Assembly (NCBI RefSeq): GCF_004353845.1
Contig: NZ_CP037864.1
Location: forward strand, 3,348,001 to 3,412,000
From: Citrobacter arsenatis
GTDB taxonomy: Bacteria > Pseudomonadota > Gammaproteobacteria > Enterobacterales > Enterobacteriaceae
Reading direction: 5' to 3'
Length of the DNA: 64,000 nt
Below, in pieces: positions 35,274 to 43,880 of this stretch; within the stretch, counting starts at the first letter, position 1, and every line of letters begins with the position of its first letter. A model generated the notes under the pieces. That model saw only the letters and a program-made list of their open reading frames with translations. It had not been told where the DNA came from and ran no database searches. Both the position numbers and the translations under genes were made by a program.

Positions 35274-35732
35274 ATGAAGACGTTTCAAAAATTAGTTTCG
35301 CTTGCCGCAGCATCAATTGTGGTTTTTTCCCTGACGGGGTGTGGTGATAAAGAAGAAACGAAAACATTCAATGCCAACCTCAATGGTTCAGATATTACCG
35401 TCTCTTACACCTATAAAGGCGATAAGGTTCTGAAACAAACCTCAGAAAGTAAAATCAGCTATGCGTCGGTCGGGGCCAACAATAAAGAAGAGGCTGCAAA
35501 AGTATTCGACGCGTTAAGTGCTAAATATCAAAACATTGCAGGTATAGAAGAAAAACTGACCTATACAGATACCTACGCCCAGGAAAACGTGACTATCGAT
35601 ATGGAAAAAGTCGATATAAAAGCGTTACAGGCAATTTCTGGAATGAAGCTATCTGAGAATGCCGATAAAAATATCAGCATGAAGCAGATGCAAACGGTAA
35701 TGGAATCGGCGGGTTTTAAAGAAGTGAAGTAA
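35274..35732 (+). CDS. yehR: YehR, DUF1307 lipoprotein
   Basis: The 152-residue lipoprotein has the lipobox SLTGC at residues 18-22. The mature part includes YTDTYAQENVTIDMEKVD, nearly as in E. coli YehR. GGAG lies six bases before the ATG at 35274, so the four upstream codons are not used. The function is unknown. In E. coli K-12 several genes (molR to yehQ) lie between metG and yehR; here the two are adjacent. Confidence 0.92.
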   Translation: MKTFQKLVSLAAASIVVFSLTGCGDKEETKTFNANLNGSDITVSYTYKGDKVLKQTSESKISYASVGANNKEEAAKVFDALSAKYQNIAGIEEKLTYTDTYAQENVTIDMEKVDIKALQAISGMKLSENADKNISMKQMQTVMESAGFKEVK

Positions 35733-35746
35733 ACCACAGAACCACA

Positions 35747-35779
35747 GGCGACCCGATATTCATCGTGGTCGCCGTTTTA
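35747..35779. terminator. Terminator-like hairpin between yehR and yehS
   Basis: GGCGACC-CGAT pairs with ATCG-T-GGTCGCC around an ATTC loop, giving 11 base pairs with one bulge, and GTTTTA follows on the plus strand. It lies between the convergent 3' ends of yehR and yehS. Confidence 0.7.
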
Positions 35780-35783
35780 CGCT

Positions 35784-36254
35784 TTAAGACTTCGCGTTGT
35801 GCACGTGGAAGGTCAAACCGCGGAGGAAATAACGCAGGAACTGATCGCCGCATTCGCGATAGTTCTTATGGTCCGGCGCACGCATCATGGCGGTGATTTC
35901 CGGCATCGATACACGAAACTTCTGCCCGGTCATAATGGTCAGAATATCATCGGTTTTCAGCGAAAAGGCGATACGCAGCTTTTTCAGCACCGTATTGTTG
36001 TTAACACGACGCTCAAGCGCCAGTTCCGGCGCTGAATCATCTTTACCACGCAGATGATAAATCAGGCCGTTTAAAAAACCGGAGAGAATGATATCCGGGC
36101 AGCGAACAAACCCGTCTTCATCTTCTTTTGTCATCCAGGTATCGAAACCTGCGGCGGTGGATTCCATGTCAGCAAGCGCAAGAATGCGCACCATGTCGTT
36201 ATTGTTCGCTTTCAGGGTGTAGCGCAGGCTACGAAGAATATCGTTACTTAGCAT
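35784..36254 (-). CDS. yehS: YehS, DUF1456 protein
   Basis: The 156-residue cytoplasmic protein contains two copies of the DUF1456 helical repeat, starting MLSNDILRSLRYTLKANNND and VLKKLRIAFSLKTDDIL. The start at 36254 gives the E. coli length; the longer frame from 36311 overlaps btsR. The function is unknown. It lies directly downstream of btsSR. Confidence 0.92.
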   Translation of the reverse strand: MLSNDILRSLRYTLKANNNDMVRILALADMESTAAGFDTWMTKEDEDGFVRCPDIILSGFLNGLIYHLRGKDDSAPELALERRVNNNTVLKKLRIAFSLKTDDILTIMTGQKFRVSMPEITAMMRAPDHKNYRECGDQFLRYFLRGLTFHVHNAKS

Positions 36255-36300
36255 AGAGCCTTCAACTGTCGGTGATGCAATGGCGCGCAGTGTATCAGTT

Positions 36301-37020
36301 TTACAGTCCAATCGCCTCTTTTAGACTTTTAAGATAACGGCGGCTTACCGGAACGGTCAGGCCGTTACGCAAAATCAGCTCGGCCTGGCCGTTGTCTTCC
36401 AGACGGATCTCCTGCAATTGCGCCATATTCACCAGATATTGCCGGTGACAGCGCAGCAGAGGAGTTCGGCTTTCCAGTGTTCTGAGCGTCAGTTCGGTGA
36501 ACCCCTCTTTACCATCGCTACTGGTCACATACACGCCGCTCATGCGACTGCTGATAAACGCCACGTCATCCATTTGCAGCAGATAGATTCGGCTATGGCC
36601 GCTGCACGGAATAAACTTCAGCGCCTGCTGATTCTCAGGCAATAGTGATACATCCTGCTTGGTGCGCTCCTGGCGCAAACGGCTCAGCGTTTTTTCCAGC
36701 CGCGCTTCTTCAATCGGTTTGAGCAGATAGTCAAATGCATGTTCTTCAAAGGCTTTCACCGCATACTCATCAAAGGCGGTAAGGAAAACAATGTACGGGC
36801 GATGCTCGGGATCAAGCATGCCAACCATTTCCAGGCCGCTGATACGTGGCATCTGAATATCAAGAAACAGGACATCCGGACGCAGCTTATGTACCGCGCC
36901 GATGGCTTCCACTGCATTCGAACATTCCCCGACAATCTCAATGTCGCTTTGCTCCTGCAACAGGATCCGCAGATTCTCCCGCGCTAACGGTTCGTCATCG
37001 ACAATCAGCACTTTGATCAT
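36301..37020 (-). CDS. btsR: BtsR (YehT), LytTR response regulator
   Basis: The 239-residue response regulator has a receiver domain (1-120) with the acidic pair in DDEPLARE and phospho-aspartate in VLFLDIQMP (about D54). A LytTR DNA-binding domain follows (about 137-239). Its partner kinase BtsS precedes it with an ATGA overlap. In E. coli the pair responds to extracellular pyruvate and activates the transporter gene btsT, which is not in this window. Confidence 0.96.
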   Translation of the reverse strand: MIKVLIVDDEPLARENLRILLQEQSDIEIVGECSNAVEAIGAVHKLRPDVLFLDIQMPRISGLEMVGMLDPEHRPYIVFLTAFDEYAVKAFEEHAFDYLLKPIEEARLEKTLSRLRQERTKQDVSLLPENQQALKFIPCSGHSRIYLLQMDDVAFISSRMSGVYVTSSDGKEGFTELTLRTLESRTPLLRCHRQYLVNMAQLQEIRLEDNGQAELILRNGLTVPVSRRYLKSLKEAIGL

Positions 37021-38702
37021 GCCAGTTCCTCCAGAGGAAGTCGTAAAGTGATTCGGGTAAATCGGTCAGGTTCGCACGCTACGCTGATGCCAAAATCATC
37101 ACCAAACCGCTCACGCAGTCGTTTATCGACCAGACTCATACCTAATCCACTGGCCTCAGACGTTGGCTGATACAACCCGGCGTTATCTTCAATATCCAGC
37201 ATCAGATACTGTCCTTCACGGCGGGCGGTGATCGACACTTCCCCGGTATCCAGTAGCTGAGAGGTACCGTGCTTGATGGCATTCTCCACGATAGGTTGTA
37301 GGGTAAAGGCGGGTAATTGCTGATGCGCAAGCGCATCTGGCACCGTTAAGCTCACCTGCAGGCGTGACTGAAAGCGCGCCTTTTCAATTTGCAGATAGGC
37401 GTTAACGTGCTCAATTTCATCAGCCAGCGTTACAATCTCCGACGGGCGCTTTAAGTTTTTGCGAAAGAACGTCGACAGATACTGCACCAGTTGGCTGGCC
37501 TGCTCGCTATCGCGTCGGATCACGGCCTTGATGGTATTGAGCGCATTAAACAGAAAATGGGGATTCACCTGAGCATGCAGGAGTTTAATTTCCGATTGCG
37601 TCAGCATCGCTTTTTGCCGCTCATACTGCCCGGCCAGAATCTGCGCCGAAAGCAGTTGGGCGATCCCTTCCCCCAGCGTACGGTTGATCGAGCTAAAGAG
37701 GCGGTTTTTGGCTTCATACAGCTTGATGGTCCCCATCACGCGCTGGTTTTCACCCCGCAAAGGGATCACCAGCGTCGAGCCTAATTTGCATTGCGGATGC
37801 AAAGAGCAGCGATAAGGGACTTCATTCCCGTCGGCATACACCACCTCGCCGGTTTCTATCGCCCGTTGGGTGTACGAGGAAGAAATAGGTTTACCGGGCA
37901 GATGATGGTCGTCGCCAATACCGGTAAATGCCAGCAGCTTCTCGCGATCGGTTATCGCCACGGCGCCGATATCCAGCTCCTCATACAGCACCTGGGCCAC
38001 CTTCATGCTGTTAACCTCGTTGAATCCCTGGCGCAAAATGCCTTCTGTGGAGGCTGCAACTTTGAGCGCTGTGGCGGAAAAAGCAGAGGTATATTTTTCA
38101 AACATCGCCCGTTTATCGAGCAAAATACGCATAAACAAGGCCGCGCCCACGGTATTAGTCACCATCATCGGCGCGGCGATATTGCTGACCAGGCGAAACG
38201 CATCATCAAACGGACGCGCAATTAACAAGATGATCAGCATCTGCACCAGTTCGGCAACAAAGGTAATAGCACCCGCGGTCAGTGGGCTAAAGACTTTATC
38301 GGTGCGGCCACGACGGGTAAGCACGCTGTGCACCAGCCCGCCGAGTAAACCTTCCACAATGGTCGAAATCATACAGCTAAGCGCCGTCATTCCGCCCATC
38401 GAATAACGATGCAAGCCACCGGTCAGGCCCACTAAACCGCCGACCACCGGGCCACCAAGCAGCCCGCCCATCACCGCGCCGATAGCGCGAGTGTTAGCAA
38501 TGGAGTCATCAATGTGCAGCCCGAAATAGGTGCCCAAAATGCAGAAAATAGAAAAGGTAACATAGCAAAGCAGTTTGTGCGGGAGCCGGATAGTGACCTG
38601 CATCAGCGGGATAAACAAACGCGTTTTGCTCATGAGCCATGCGATAACGAGAAACACACACATCTGCTGAAGCAGCAGCAACACCAGATTAAACTCGTAC
38701 AT
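37017..38702 (-). CDS. btsS: BtsS (YehU), pyruvate-sensing LytS-type histidine kinase
   Basis: The 561-residue membrane kinase has about six N-terminal transmembrane helices (5TMR-LYT, about 1-200, GLTGGLHRYSMGGMTAL). A GAF domain follows (about 220-345), then the phospho-acceptor histidine in QVNPHFLFNALNT, and the ATPase domain with the N-box ENAIKHG and GLGMSLVDKRL. The ATG at 38702 gives the E. coli length. It senses pyruvate with high affinity and phosphorylates BtsR. Confidence 0.96.
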   Translation of the reverse strand: MYEFNLVLLLLQQMCVFLVIAWLMSKTRLFIPLMQVTIRLPHKLLCYVTFSIFCILGTYFGLHIDDSIANTRAIGAVMGGLLGGPVVGGLVGLTGGLHRYSMGGMTALSCMISTIVEGLLGGLVHSVLTRRGRTDKVFSPLTAGAITFVAELVQMLIILLIARPFDDAFRLVSNIAAPMMVTNTVGAALFMRILLDKRAMFEKYTSAFSATALKVAASTEGILRQGFNEVNSMKVAQVLYEELDIGAVAITDREKLLAFTGIGDDHHLPGKPISSSYTQRAIETGEVVYADGNEVPYRCSLHPQCKLGSTLVIPLRGENQRVMGTIKLYEAKNRLFSSINRTLGEGIAQLLSAQILAGQYERQKAMLTQSEIKLLHAQVNPHFLFNALNTIKAVIRRDSEQASQLVQYLSTFFRKNLKRPSEIVTLADEIEHVNAYLQIEKARFQSRLQVSLTVPDALAHQQLPAFTLQPIVENAIKHGTSQLLDTGEVSITARREGQYLMLDIEDNAGLYQPTSEASGLGMSLVDKRLRERFGDDFGISVACEPDRFTRITLRLPLEELA

Positions 38703-38927
38703 ACCCGCCAACCACACATCACTTAAAAGCGCGTAACATACATGGGCTGCGCGTAACTTTCTTTGAAGTGTTGCAAAAAAAAAGGAATTTGTGAGAACGA
38801 TCACTCGAAAGCGCGAGCATGACTACAAATTCACCCATTCACTGATCAAAAAACAGACAAAACTACCTGGTTCGCAAAAGAGCGTCTAAAGTAAAACTGG
38901 GACCTCGCGAGCAAGAGTGAGACGACG

Positions 38928-39659
38928 ATGGCGCTTTACACAATAGGTGAAGTGGCTTTGCTTTGTGATATCAACCCTGTCACTTTACGCGCGTGGCAGA
39001 GGCGTTACGGATTACTGAAGCCGCAGCGGACAGACGGCGGTCATCGTCTGTTTAACGACGCGGATATCGACCGGATCCGTGAGATAAAACGCTGGATAAA
39101 CAATGGGGTTCAGGTCAGTAAGGTAAAAATGCTGCTCAGCAATGAGAACATTGATGTCCATAACGGCTGGCGCGAACAACAAGAGACGCTGTTGAGCTAT
39201 TTGCAGAGTAATAATTTGCATAGTCTCAGACTTTGGATCAAAGAGCGCGGTCAGGATTATCCCGCACAAACGCTCAACACCCATTTGTTTATCCCGTTAC
39301 GCCGACGGCTGCAATGTCAGCAGCCGATCCTGCAAGCATTACTGGGGATCCTCGACGGCGTCCTCATCAACTACATCGCGATTTGTCTGGCCTCGGCGCG
39401 TAAGAAACAGGGTAAAGATGCACTGGTTGTCGGCTGGAACATTCACGATACTACCCGATTATGGCTGGAGGGTTGGGTAGCCAGCCAGCAGGGATGGCGC
39501 GTTGACGTCCTCGCCCACTCGCTGAACCAATTGCGACCGGAACTGTTTGAAGGTCGAACCTTACTCGTCTGGTGCGGCGAAAGCCAAACGCCCGCACAAC
39601 AGCAACAGTTGAACGAATGGCGCGCGTTGGGTCACGATATTTACCCACTCGGTATTTAG
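38928..39659 (+). CDS. mlrA: MlrA, MerR-like activator of csgD
   Basis: The 243-residue regulator has an N-terminal MerR-type HTH (1-70, YTIGEVALLCDINPVTLRAW) and a C-terminal domain resembling cobalamin-binding folds but without the usual DxHxxG motif. In E. coli and Salmonella MlrA activates csgD and so curli and biofilm formation under RpoS control. That makes another surface-adhesion function in this window, though here it is ordinary core genome. Confidence 0.95.
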   Translation: MALYTIGEVALLCDINPVTLRAWQRRYGLLKPQRTDGGHRLFNDADIDRIREIKRWINNGVQVSKVKMLLSNENIDVHNGWREQQETLLSYLQSNNLHSLRLWIKERGQDYPAQTLNTHLFIPLRRRLQCQQPILQALLGILDGVLINYIAICLASARKKQGKDALVVGWNIHDTTRLWLEGWVASQQGWRVDVLAHSLNQLRPELFEGRTLLVWCGESQTPAQQQQLNEWRALGHDIYPLGI

Positions 39660-39805
39660 AGCCTGGCTCATTAGGGCTATTTTGCTTGCCATTTCGAACC
39701 AGGGCAGTGTTCAAACTGTCTGCGCCAATAACGCCTACTGCACCAGGCTCTTAATATTTCATTAACAAACGTGTACAATCCTTAAATTCACATAAGGAGT
39801 GCATA

Positions 39806-39913
39806 ATGAGCGCAGCTAAAATCGGTGTTATCACCCTCTTTCTGCTAATGGCTATCGGCGGTATCGGCGGCGTCATGCTGGCAGGCTACACATTCATTTT
39901 ACGTGCCGGGTAA
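39806..39913 (+). CDS. yohO: YohO, 35-residue membrane protein
   Basis: This short gene codes for MSAAKIGVITLFLLMAIGGI and ends LAGYTFILRAG, nearly identical to E. coli YohO. It has one hydrophobic segment. AAGGAG lies nearby, seven to eight bases before the ATG. Its last 20 bases overlap the end of the convergent yehW gene. The function is unknown. Confidence 0.88.
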   Translation: MSAAKIGVITLFLLMAIGGIGGVMLAGYTFILRAG

Positions 39914-40625
39914 GTTGGCTCGCTAATCGCTCAAACCCGCGGTCAACTATCACCGCCGCCAGCGCGACCAGCAGCGCCCCCTGTATCACATAGGCGGTAT
40001 TGAACCCGCTAAGCCCGATGATGATCGGCGTGCCCAACGTGTTCGCCCCGACGGTTGAGGCGATTGTTGCGGTACCGATATTAATAATCACCGACGTGCG
40101 AATTCCCGCCAGAATGACCGGTGCCGCCAGCGGCAATTCAACGTTAAACAGGCGCTGCCCGCGACTCATGCCCATTCCGTTGGCAATCTCCATCACGCTG
40201 GGGGAAATCCCACCTAGCCCCGCCAGAGTTGCCTGCAAGATCGGTAACACGCCATACAAGATCAGCGCGATAATCGCGGGTTCAAGCCCAAACCCCATCA
40301 CCGGTACAGCGATCGCCAGCACGGCGACCGGAGGAAATGTCTGGCCCACGGCAGCAATCGTTTCCACCATCGGCCTGAATTCCGCGCCCCAGGACCGGGT
40401 TACCGCCATTCCCGCTCCGGTGCCAATAATGATGGCGATGAGACTTGAAATCCCCACCAGCGCAAAGTGGCTTAACGCCAGCGTCGTAAAACTTTCCTGC
40501 TGATACACAGGACGCGGCAACTCTGGGAACAGCGTACTAAACAGGGCCTGACTGTGAGGCAACCCCACCAACAGGATCAGAAACAGCGCAACAAGCCACA
40601 GCAGCGGATCAGCAAGACGTTTCAC
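39894..40625 (-). CDS. yehW: YehW, ABC transporter permease (OsmF system)
   Basis: The 243-residue permease of the BPD/ProW type has about six transmembrane helices and the EAA-like loop GMGMSRGQRLFNVELPLAAPVI. With YehX, YehY and OsmF it forms an importer of low-affinity glycine-betaine-like osmoprotectants. It is the last gene of osmF-yehY-yehX-yehW and overlaps yehX by 17 bases. In E. coli the operon depends on RpoS. Confidence 0.94.
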   Translation of the reverse strand: MKRLADPLLWLVALFLILLVGLPHSQALFSTLFPELPRPVYQQESFTTLALSHFALVGISSLIAIIIGTGAGMAVTRSWGAEFRPMVETIAAVGQTFPPVAVLAIAVPVMGFGLEPAIIALILYGVLPILQATLAGLGGISPSVMEIANGMGMSRGQRLFNVELPLAAPVILAGIRTSVIINIGTATIASTVGANTLGTPIIIGLSGFNTAYVIQGALLVALAAVIVDRGFERLASQLTRHVK

Positions 40626-41556
40626 GGGTCGGCATCTCCGAAAGCAAATCGCGAAAATGAAGCGTCCCGCACGGCACCCCCTGTGGCGTCACGACCGGCA
40701 AAACCTCGCAACCGCGCGCCACGAACACTGACAACGCATCACGTAGCGTCATCTCATCCACCAGCGGCTCACCGTCTGATCGTTCACCGCGACGAATAAA
40801 ATCCCCTACCGTGCGCAGCGATAACAACCGAACACCCAGTTCACTGCGGCCAAAAAAGGTTTGCACGAAATCGTTCGCTGGTGCGGTCAGCATCGACAGC
40901 GGCGTGCCTTGCTGTACGACCTTTCCTGCATCCATCAGAACCAGATGCTCCGCCAGCCTTAGCGCCTCGTCGATATCATGCGTCACCAGCACAATGGTAC
41001 GTCCCAGCAAACGGTGGATACGCGTCATCTCCTGCTGCAGCGCCCCACGGGTGACCGGGTCCAGCGCGCCAAAAGGCTCATCCATCAATAGCACCTGCGG
41101 ATCTGCCGCCAACGCACGCGCCACCCCGACCCGCTGCTGTTGTCCGCCGGAAAGCTGATGCGGATAACGGTGACGCAAACCAGCCTCGAGGCCCAGCAAT
41201 GCCATCAGTTCATCTGTTCGGTCATCAATACGTGAGCGCGACCACTTTTGCAACTGCGGTACGGTGGCGATATTCTGCGCAACGGTCCAGTGGGGAAACA
41301 AACCAATAGACTGAATCGCGTATCCCATACGCCGTCGTAATTCCAGCACTGGCAGGCTGCGGATCTCCTCCCCGGCAAAACGGATCTGGCCGCGGTCATG
41401 TTCAACCAGACGGTTAATCATCTTCAGGGTGGTGGACTTCCCCGAACCTGAGGTGCCGATTAACACCGAAAAACTGCCTTCCCCTAACTGCAGGTTAAGG
41501 TCATCGACGGCTTTTTGCTGACCATAGGTTTTACTGACATGGCAAAATTCAATCAT
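40609..41556 (-). CDS. yehX: YehX, ABC transporter ATP-binding protein (OsmF system)
   Basis: The 315-residue ATPase shows Walker A GTSGSGKS (about 34-41), signature LSGGQQQRVGVARAL and Walker B VLLMDEPFGALDP. A C-terminal CBS-like region follows (about 245-310), as in ProV/OpuCA-type ATPases that sense ionic strength. It overlaps both yehW and yehY by a few bases. Confidence 0.95.
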   Translation of the reverse strand: MIEFCHVSKTYGQQKAVDDLNLQLGEGSFSVLIGTSGSGKSTTLKMINRLVEHDRGQIRFAGEEIRSLPVLELRRRMGYAIQSIGLFPHWTVAQNIATVPQLQKWSRSRIDDRTDELMALLGLEAGLRHRYPHQLSGGQQQRVGVARALAADPQVLLMDEPFGALDPVTRGALQQEMTRIHRLLGRTIVLVTHDIDEALRLAEHLVLMDAGKVVQQGTPLSMLTAPANDFVQTFFGRSELGVRLLSLRTVGDFIRRGERSDGEPLVDEMTLRDALSVFVARGCEVLPVVTPQGVPCGTLHFRDLLSEMPTRETSC

Positions 41557-42715
41557 TATTCGATACCTTTAGCAGCGCGAGCCCTAAATCAAACAGCGCA
41601 TCAATCAACACTGCCAACACAACGACCGGGATCACGCCTAACAGCACTAAATCAACGGCGCTACTGAGTAATCCCTGAAAGACCAGCGCGCCAAATCCCC
41701 CGGCGCCAATCAGCGCGGCGATCACCGCCATCCCCACCGTCTGGACCATCACCACCCGTAAGCTGCGCAAGAAGACCGGCAGCGCCAGTGGAAACTGTAC
41801 CGAGATAAACCGCTGACGCGCGCTCATCCCCATCGCCCGCGCGCTTTCCAGCACATCGTGTGGAACCTGATTCAATCCAGCCACTACGCCGCGAACCAGC
41901 GGTAACAGCGCATACAGCACCAGCGCAATAAGCGCAGGCGTAAGACCGGTTCCGGCAACGCCGAGCGAACCCAACCAGGGAAAGTGCTTTACCAGTCCGG
42001 CAAGTGGCGCTATTAGCAAACCGAATAACGCGACGGAGGGAATGGTCTGGATGATATTCAGTACCGCGAATACCGGCCCCTGGCGGGCGACAGAAAAAGC
42101 ACACCAGATACCCAACGGTACGCCAATGAGCAGTGCAGGCACCACGGTACCAAACAGAATAGTCAGATGCTGTGCCAGCGCATCATTAAAGACATCCTGA
42201 CGATTGGCATATTCTTTAAGCAGAGAAAGATCGTTAAACGTGCCGGAGAGCAAAAGCACCAGCGGCAAAATAAAAATTTGCGCGTGCAATAGCCAACGCC
42301 ACGACGCCCGCTCGGTGATGCGACGAATAGCATCACTGGCTGCCAGCAGCATCAGTCCCAGCCCTAACCAGAAGCCGCTGCCCAAACTGGTTCTGGCCAG
42401 CGGGCTACCCGTCTGTGCCAGATATGTTGCCGCCGTACCGGCGGTTACCAGCGCCGCAATCACTAACAGTTGGCTAACGATTAGCGTCAATATATTGCCG
42501 GATTTTCCCGGTACAAAGCACAGAAGAAACAGCAGCAAACAAGCCACCGCCAATCCCCACGCCATGTTGGGCCGGATGTCCCAAAGTTGACGACCCTCGC
42601 CGGAGACCAGGCGATTAGGGGCATAGCTAATGAAAGGAAGCGCTGCCGCCGCGAAGGTAAGAATGACCAGCAACAACAGCACCCGATTTACGGAAATATT
42701 CGACAAAACACCCAC
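41549..42715 (-). CDS. yehY: YehY, ABC transporter permease with extended N-terminus (OsmF system)
   Basis: The permease has about 388 residues. An N-terminal part of about 180 residues with several hydrophobic helices precedes the permease domain (about 185-380), which has the loop ARAMGMSARQRFISVQFPLAL. No ATG is available near the start. GTG at 42715 has GGAG nine bases upstream and is preferred, with TTG at 42724 or 42706 as alternatives. It lies 15 bp after osmF. Confidence 0.93.
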   Translation of the reverse strand: MGVLSNISVNRVLLLLVILTFAAAALPFISYAPNRLVSGEGRQLWDIRPNMAWGLAVACLLLFLLCFVPGKSGNILTLIVSQLLVIAALVTAGTAATYLAQTGSPLARTSLGSGFWLGLGLMLLAASDAIRRITERASWRWLLHAQIFILPLVLLLSGTFNDLSLLKEYANRQDVFNDALAQHLTILFGTVVPALLIGVPLGIWCAFSVARQGPVFAVLNIIQTIPSVALFGLLIAPLAGLVKHFPWLGSLGVAGTGLTPALIALVLYALLPLVRGVVAGLNQVPHDVLESARAMGMSARQRFISVQFPLALPVFLRSLRVVMVQTVGMAVIAALIGAGGFGALVFQGLLSSAVDLVLLGVIPVVVLAVLIDALFDLGLALLKVSNND

Positions 42716-42730
42716 CCGCTGCAAACTCCG

Positions 42731-43648
42731 TTACTTCACCCATCCTTTTTGCTTCAGGTAGTCTGCTGCGACTTTTTTCGCATCCAGCCCCTCCACGGCA
42801 ATACTGGCATTCAGTTGTTGCAGCGTTTTTTCATCCAGGCTGGCAAATACCGGTTGTAGCCATTCTCCCATTTGCGGGTAGTCCTTCAGCACCGATTCAC
42901 GCACGACGGGCGCAGGCGCATAAATGGGCTGAACGCCTTTTGGATCGCTTAAGGTTTGCAGACCGAGCGCAGCAACCGGACCATCAGTTCCATAGGCCAT
43001 CGCCGCATTAACGCCAGAAGTCTGCTGCGCCGCCGCTTTAATCGTCACTGCGGTATCACCACCCGCGAGCGAGAGCAGCTGATTTTGATTCAGTTTGAAA
43101 TCATAGGCTTTTTCAAACGCAGGCAGGGCGTCCTCCCGTTCGATAAACTCCGCAGAGGCGGCAAGTTTGAACGTCCCCCCGTCTTTCAGGTAACGGCCTA
43201 AATCAGCAAGCGACTCAAGCTTGTTCTTTTGCGCGACATCCTGACGTACCGCAATGGTCCAGGTATTGTTGGCTGGAGCAGGGGTTAGCCAGACCAGCTT
43301 ATTTTGCTCGGCGTCCAGTTTTTTTACTTTTTCAAAACCAGCCTGCGCATTCTTCCATGCAGGATCATTCTCATCTTTAAAAAAGAAGGCACCATTACCG
43401 GTATATTCCGGATAAATATCCAGCTCACCGGAGGTGATTGCCCCACGCACCACTGGGGTGGTCCCTAGCTGTACTTTATTGACGGTTTTCACACCATGAC
43501 TTTCGAGCACCTGCAAAATAATGTTGCCGAGCAGCGCCCCTTCGGTATCTATTTTTGAACCGACCGTGACGGGTGACGCGGCCTGTAAGGGTAGGCTTAT
43601 CGCGGCTAACAGTGCCAGCGAACCCACCGATACTTTTGAGATTATCAT
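42731..43648 (-). CDS. osmF: OsmF (YehZ), periplasmic osmoprotectant-binding protein
   Basis: The 305-residue solute-binding protein of the OpuAC/ProX type has a signal peptide ending LQAAS. Typical sequence includes VTVGSKIDTEGALLGNIILQ and YPEYTGNGAFFF near the ligand pocket. It delivers substrate to YehYWX. It is first in the operon; a sigma-S promoter is expected from E. coli but I could not place it with confidence. Confidence 0.95.
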   Translation of the reverse strand: MIISKVSVGSLALLAAISLPLQAASPVTVGSKIDTEGALLGNIILQVLESHGVKTVNKVQLGTTPVVRGAITSGELDIYPEYTGNGAFFFKDENDPAWKNAQAGFEKVKKLDAEQNKLVWLTPAPANNTWTIAVRQDVAQKNKLESLADLGRYLKDGGTFKLAASAEFIEREDALPAFEKAYDFKLNQNQLLSLAGGDTAVTIKAAAQQTSGVNAAMAYGTDGPVAALGLQTLSDPKGVQPIYAPAPVVRESVLKDYPQMGEWLQPVFASLDEKTLQQLNASIAVEGLDAKKVAADYLKQKGWVK

Positions 43649-43774
43649 GCTGTACTCCTCATCCTTTTGCGGCTCTTTTCAGAGACTTGAGGAAAAAGCA
43701 TAGTCGAAAAATCAAGCTTTAACCTGGCAATTGGGTGGTAACGCACAGAGTTATTAGCGGTAAGGCGATAATAA

Positions 43775-43815
43775 GATAAAAAAAATCCGGCAAACCCAAA
43801 GTGAATTTGCCGGAT
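43775..43815 (-). terminator. Intrinsic terminator of bglX
   Basis: On the minus strand a 10-bp stem ATCCGGCAAA with an 11-base loop is followed by a run of eight T residues, about 65 bases after the bglX stop. This is a textbook intrinsic terminator. Confidence 0.88.
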
Positions 43816-43880
43816 GATTCTATTTAGCCGGTCTGAAAAGCGTAGCGCCTTCAGGCATGATGCATGGCTTTATTTATCGA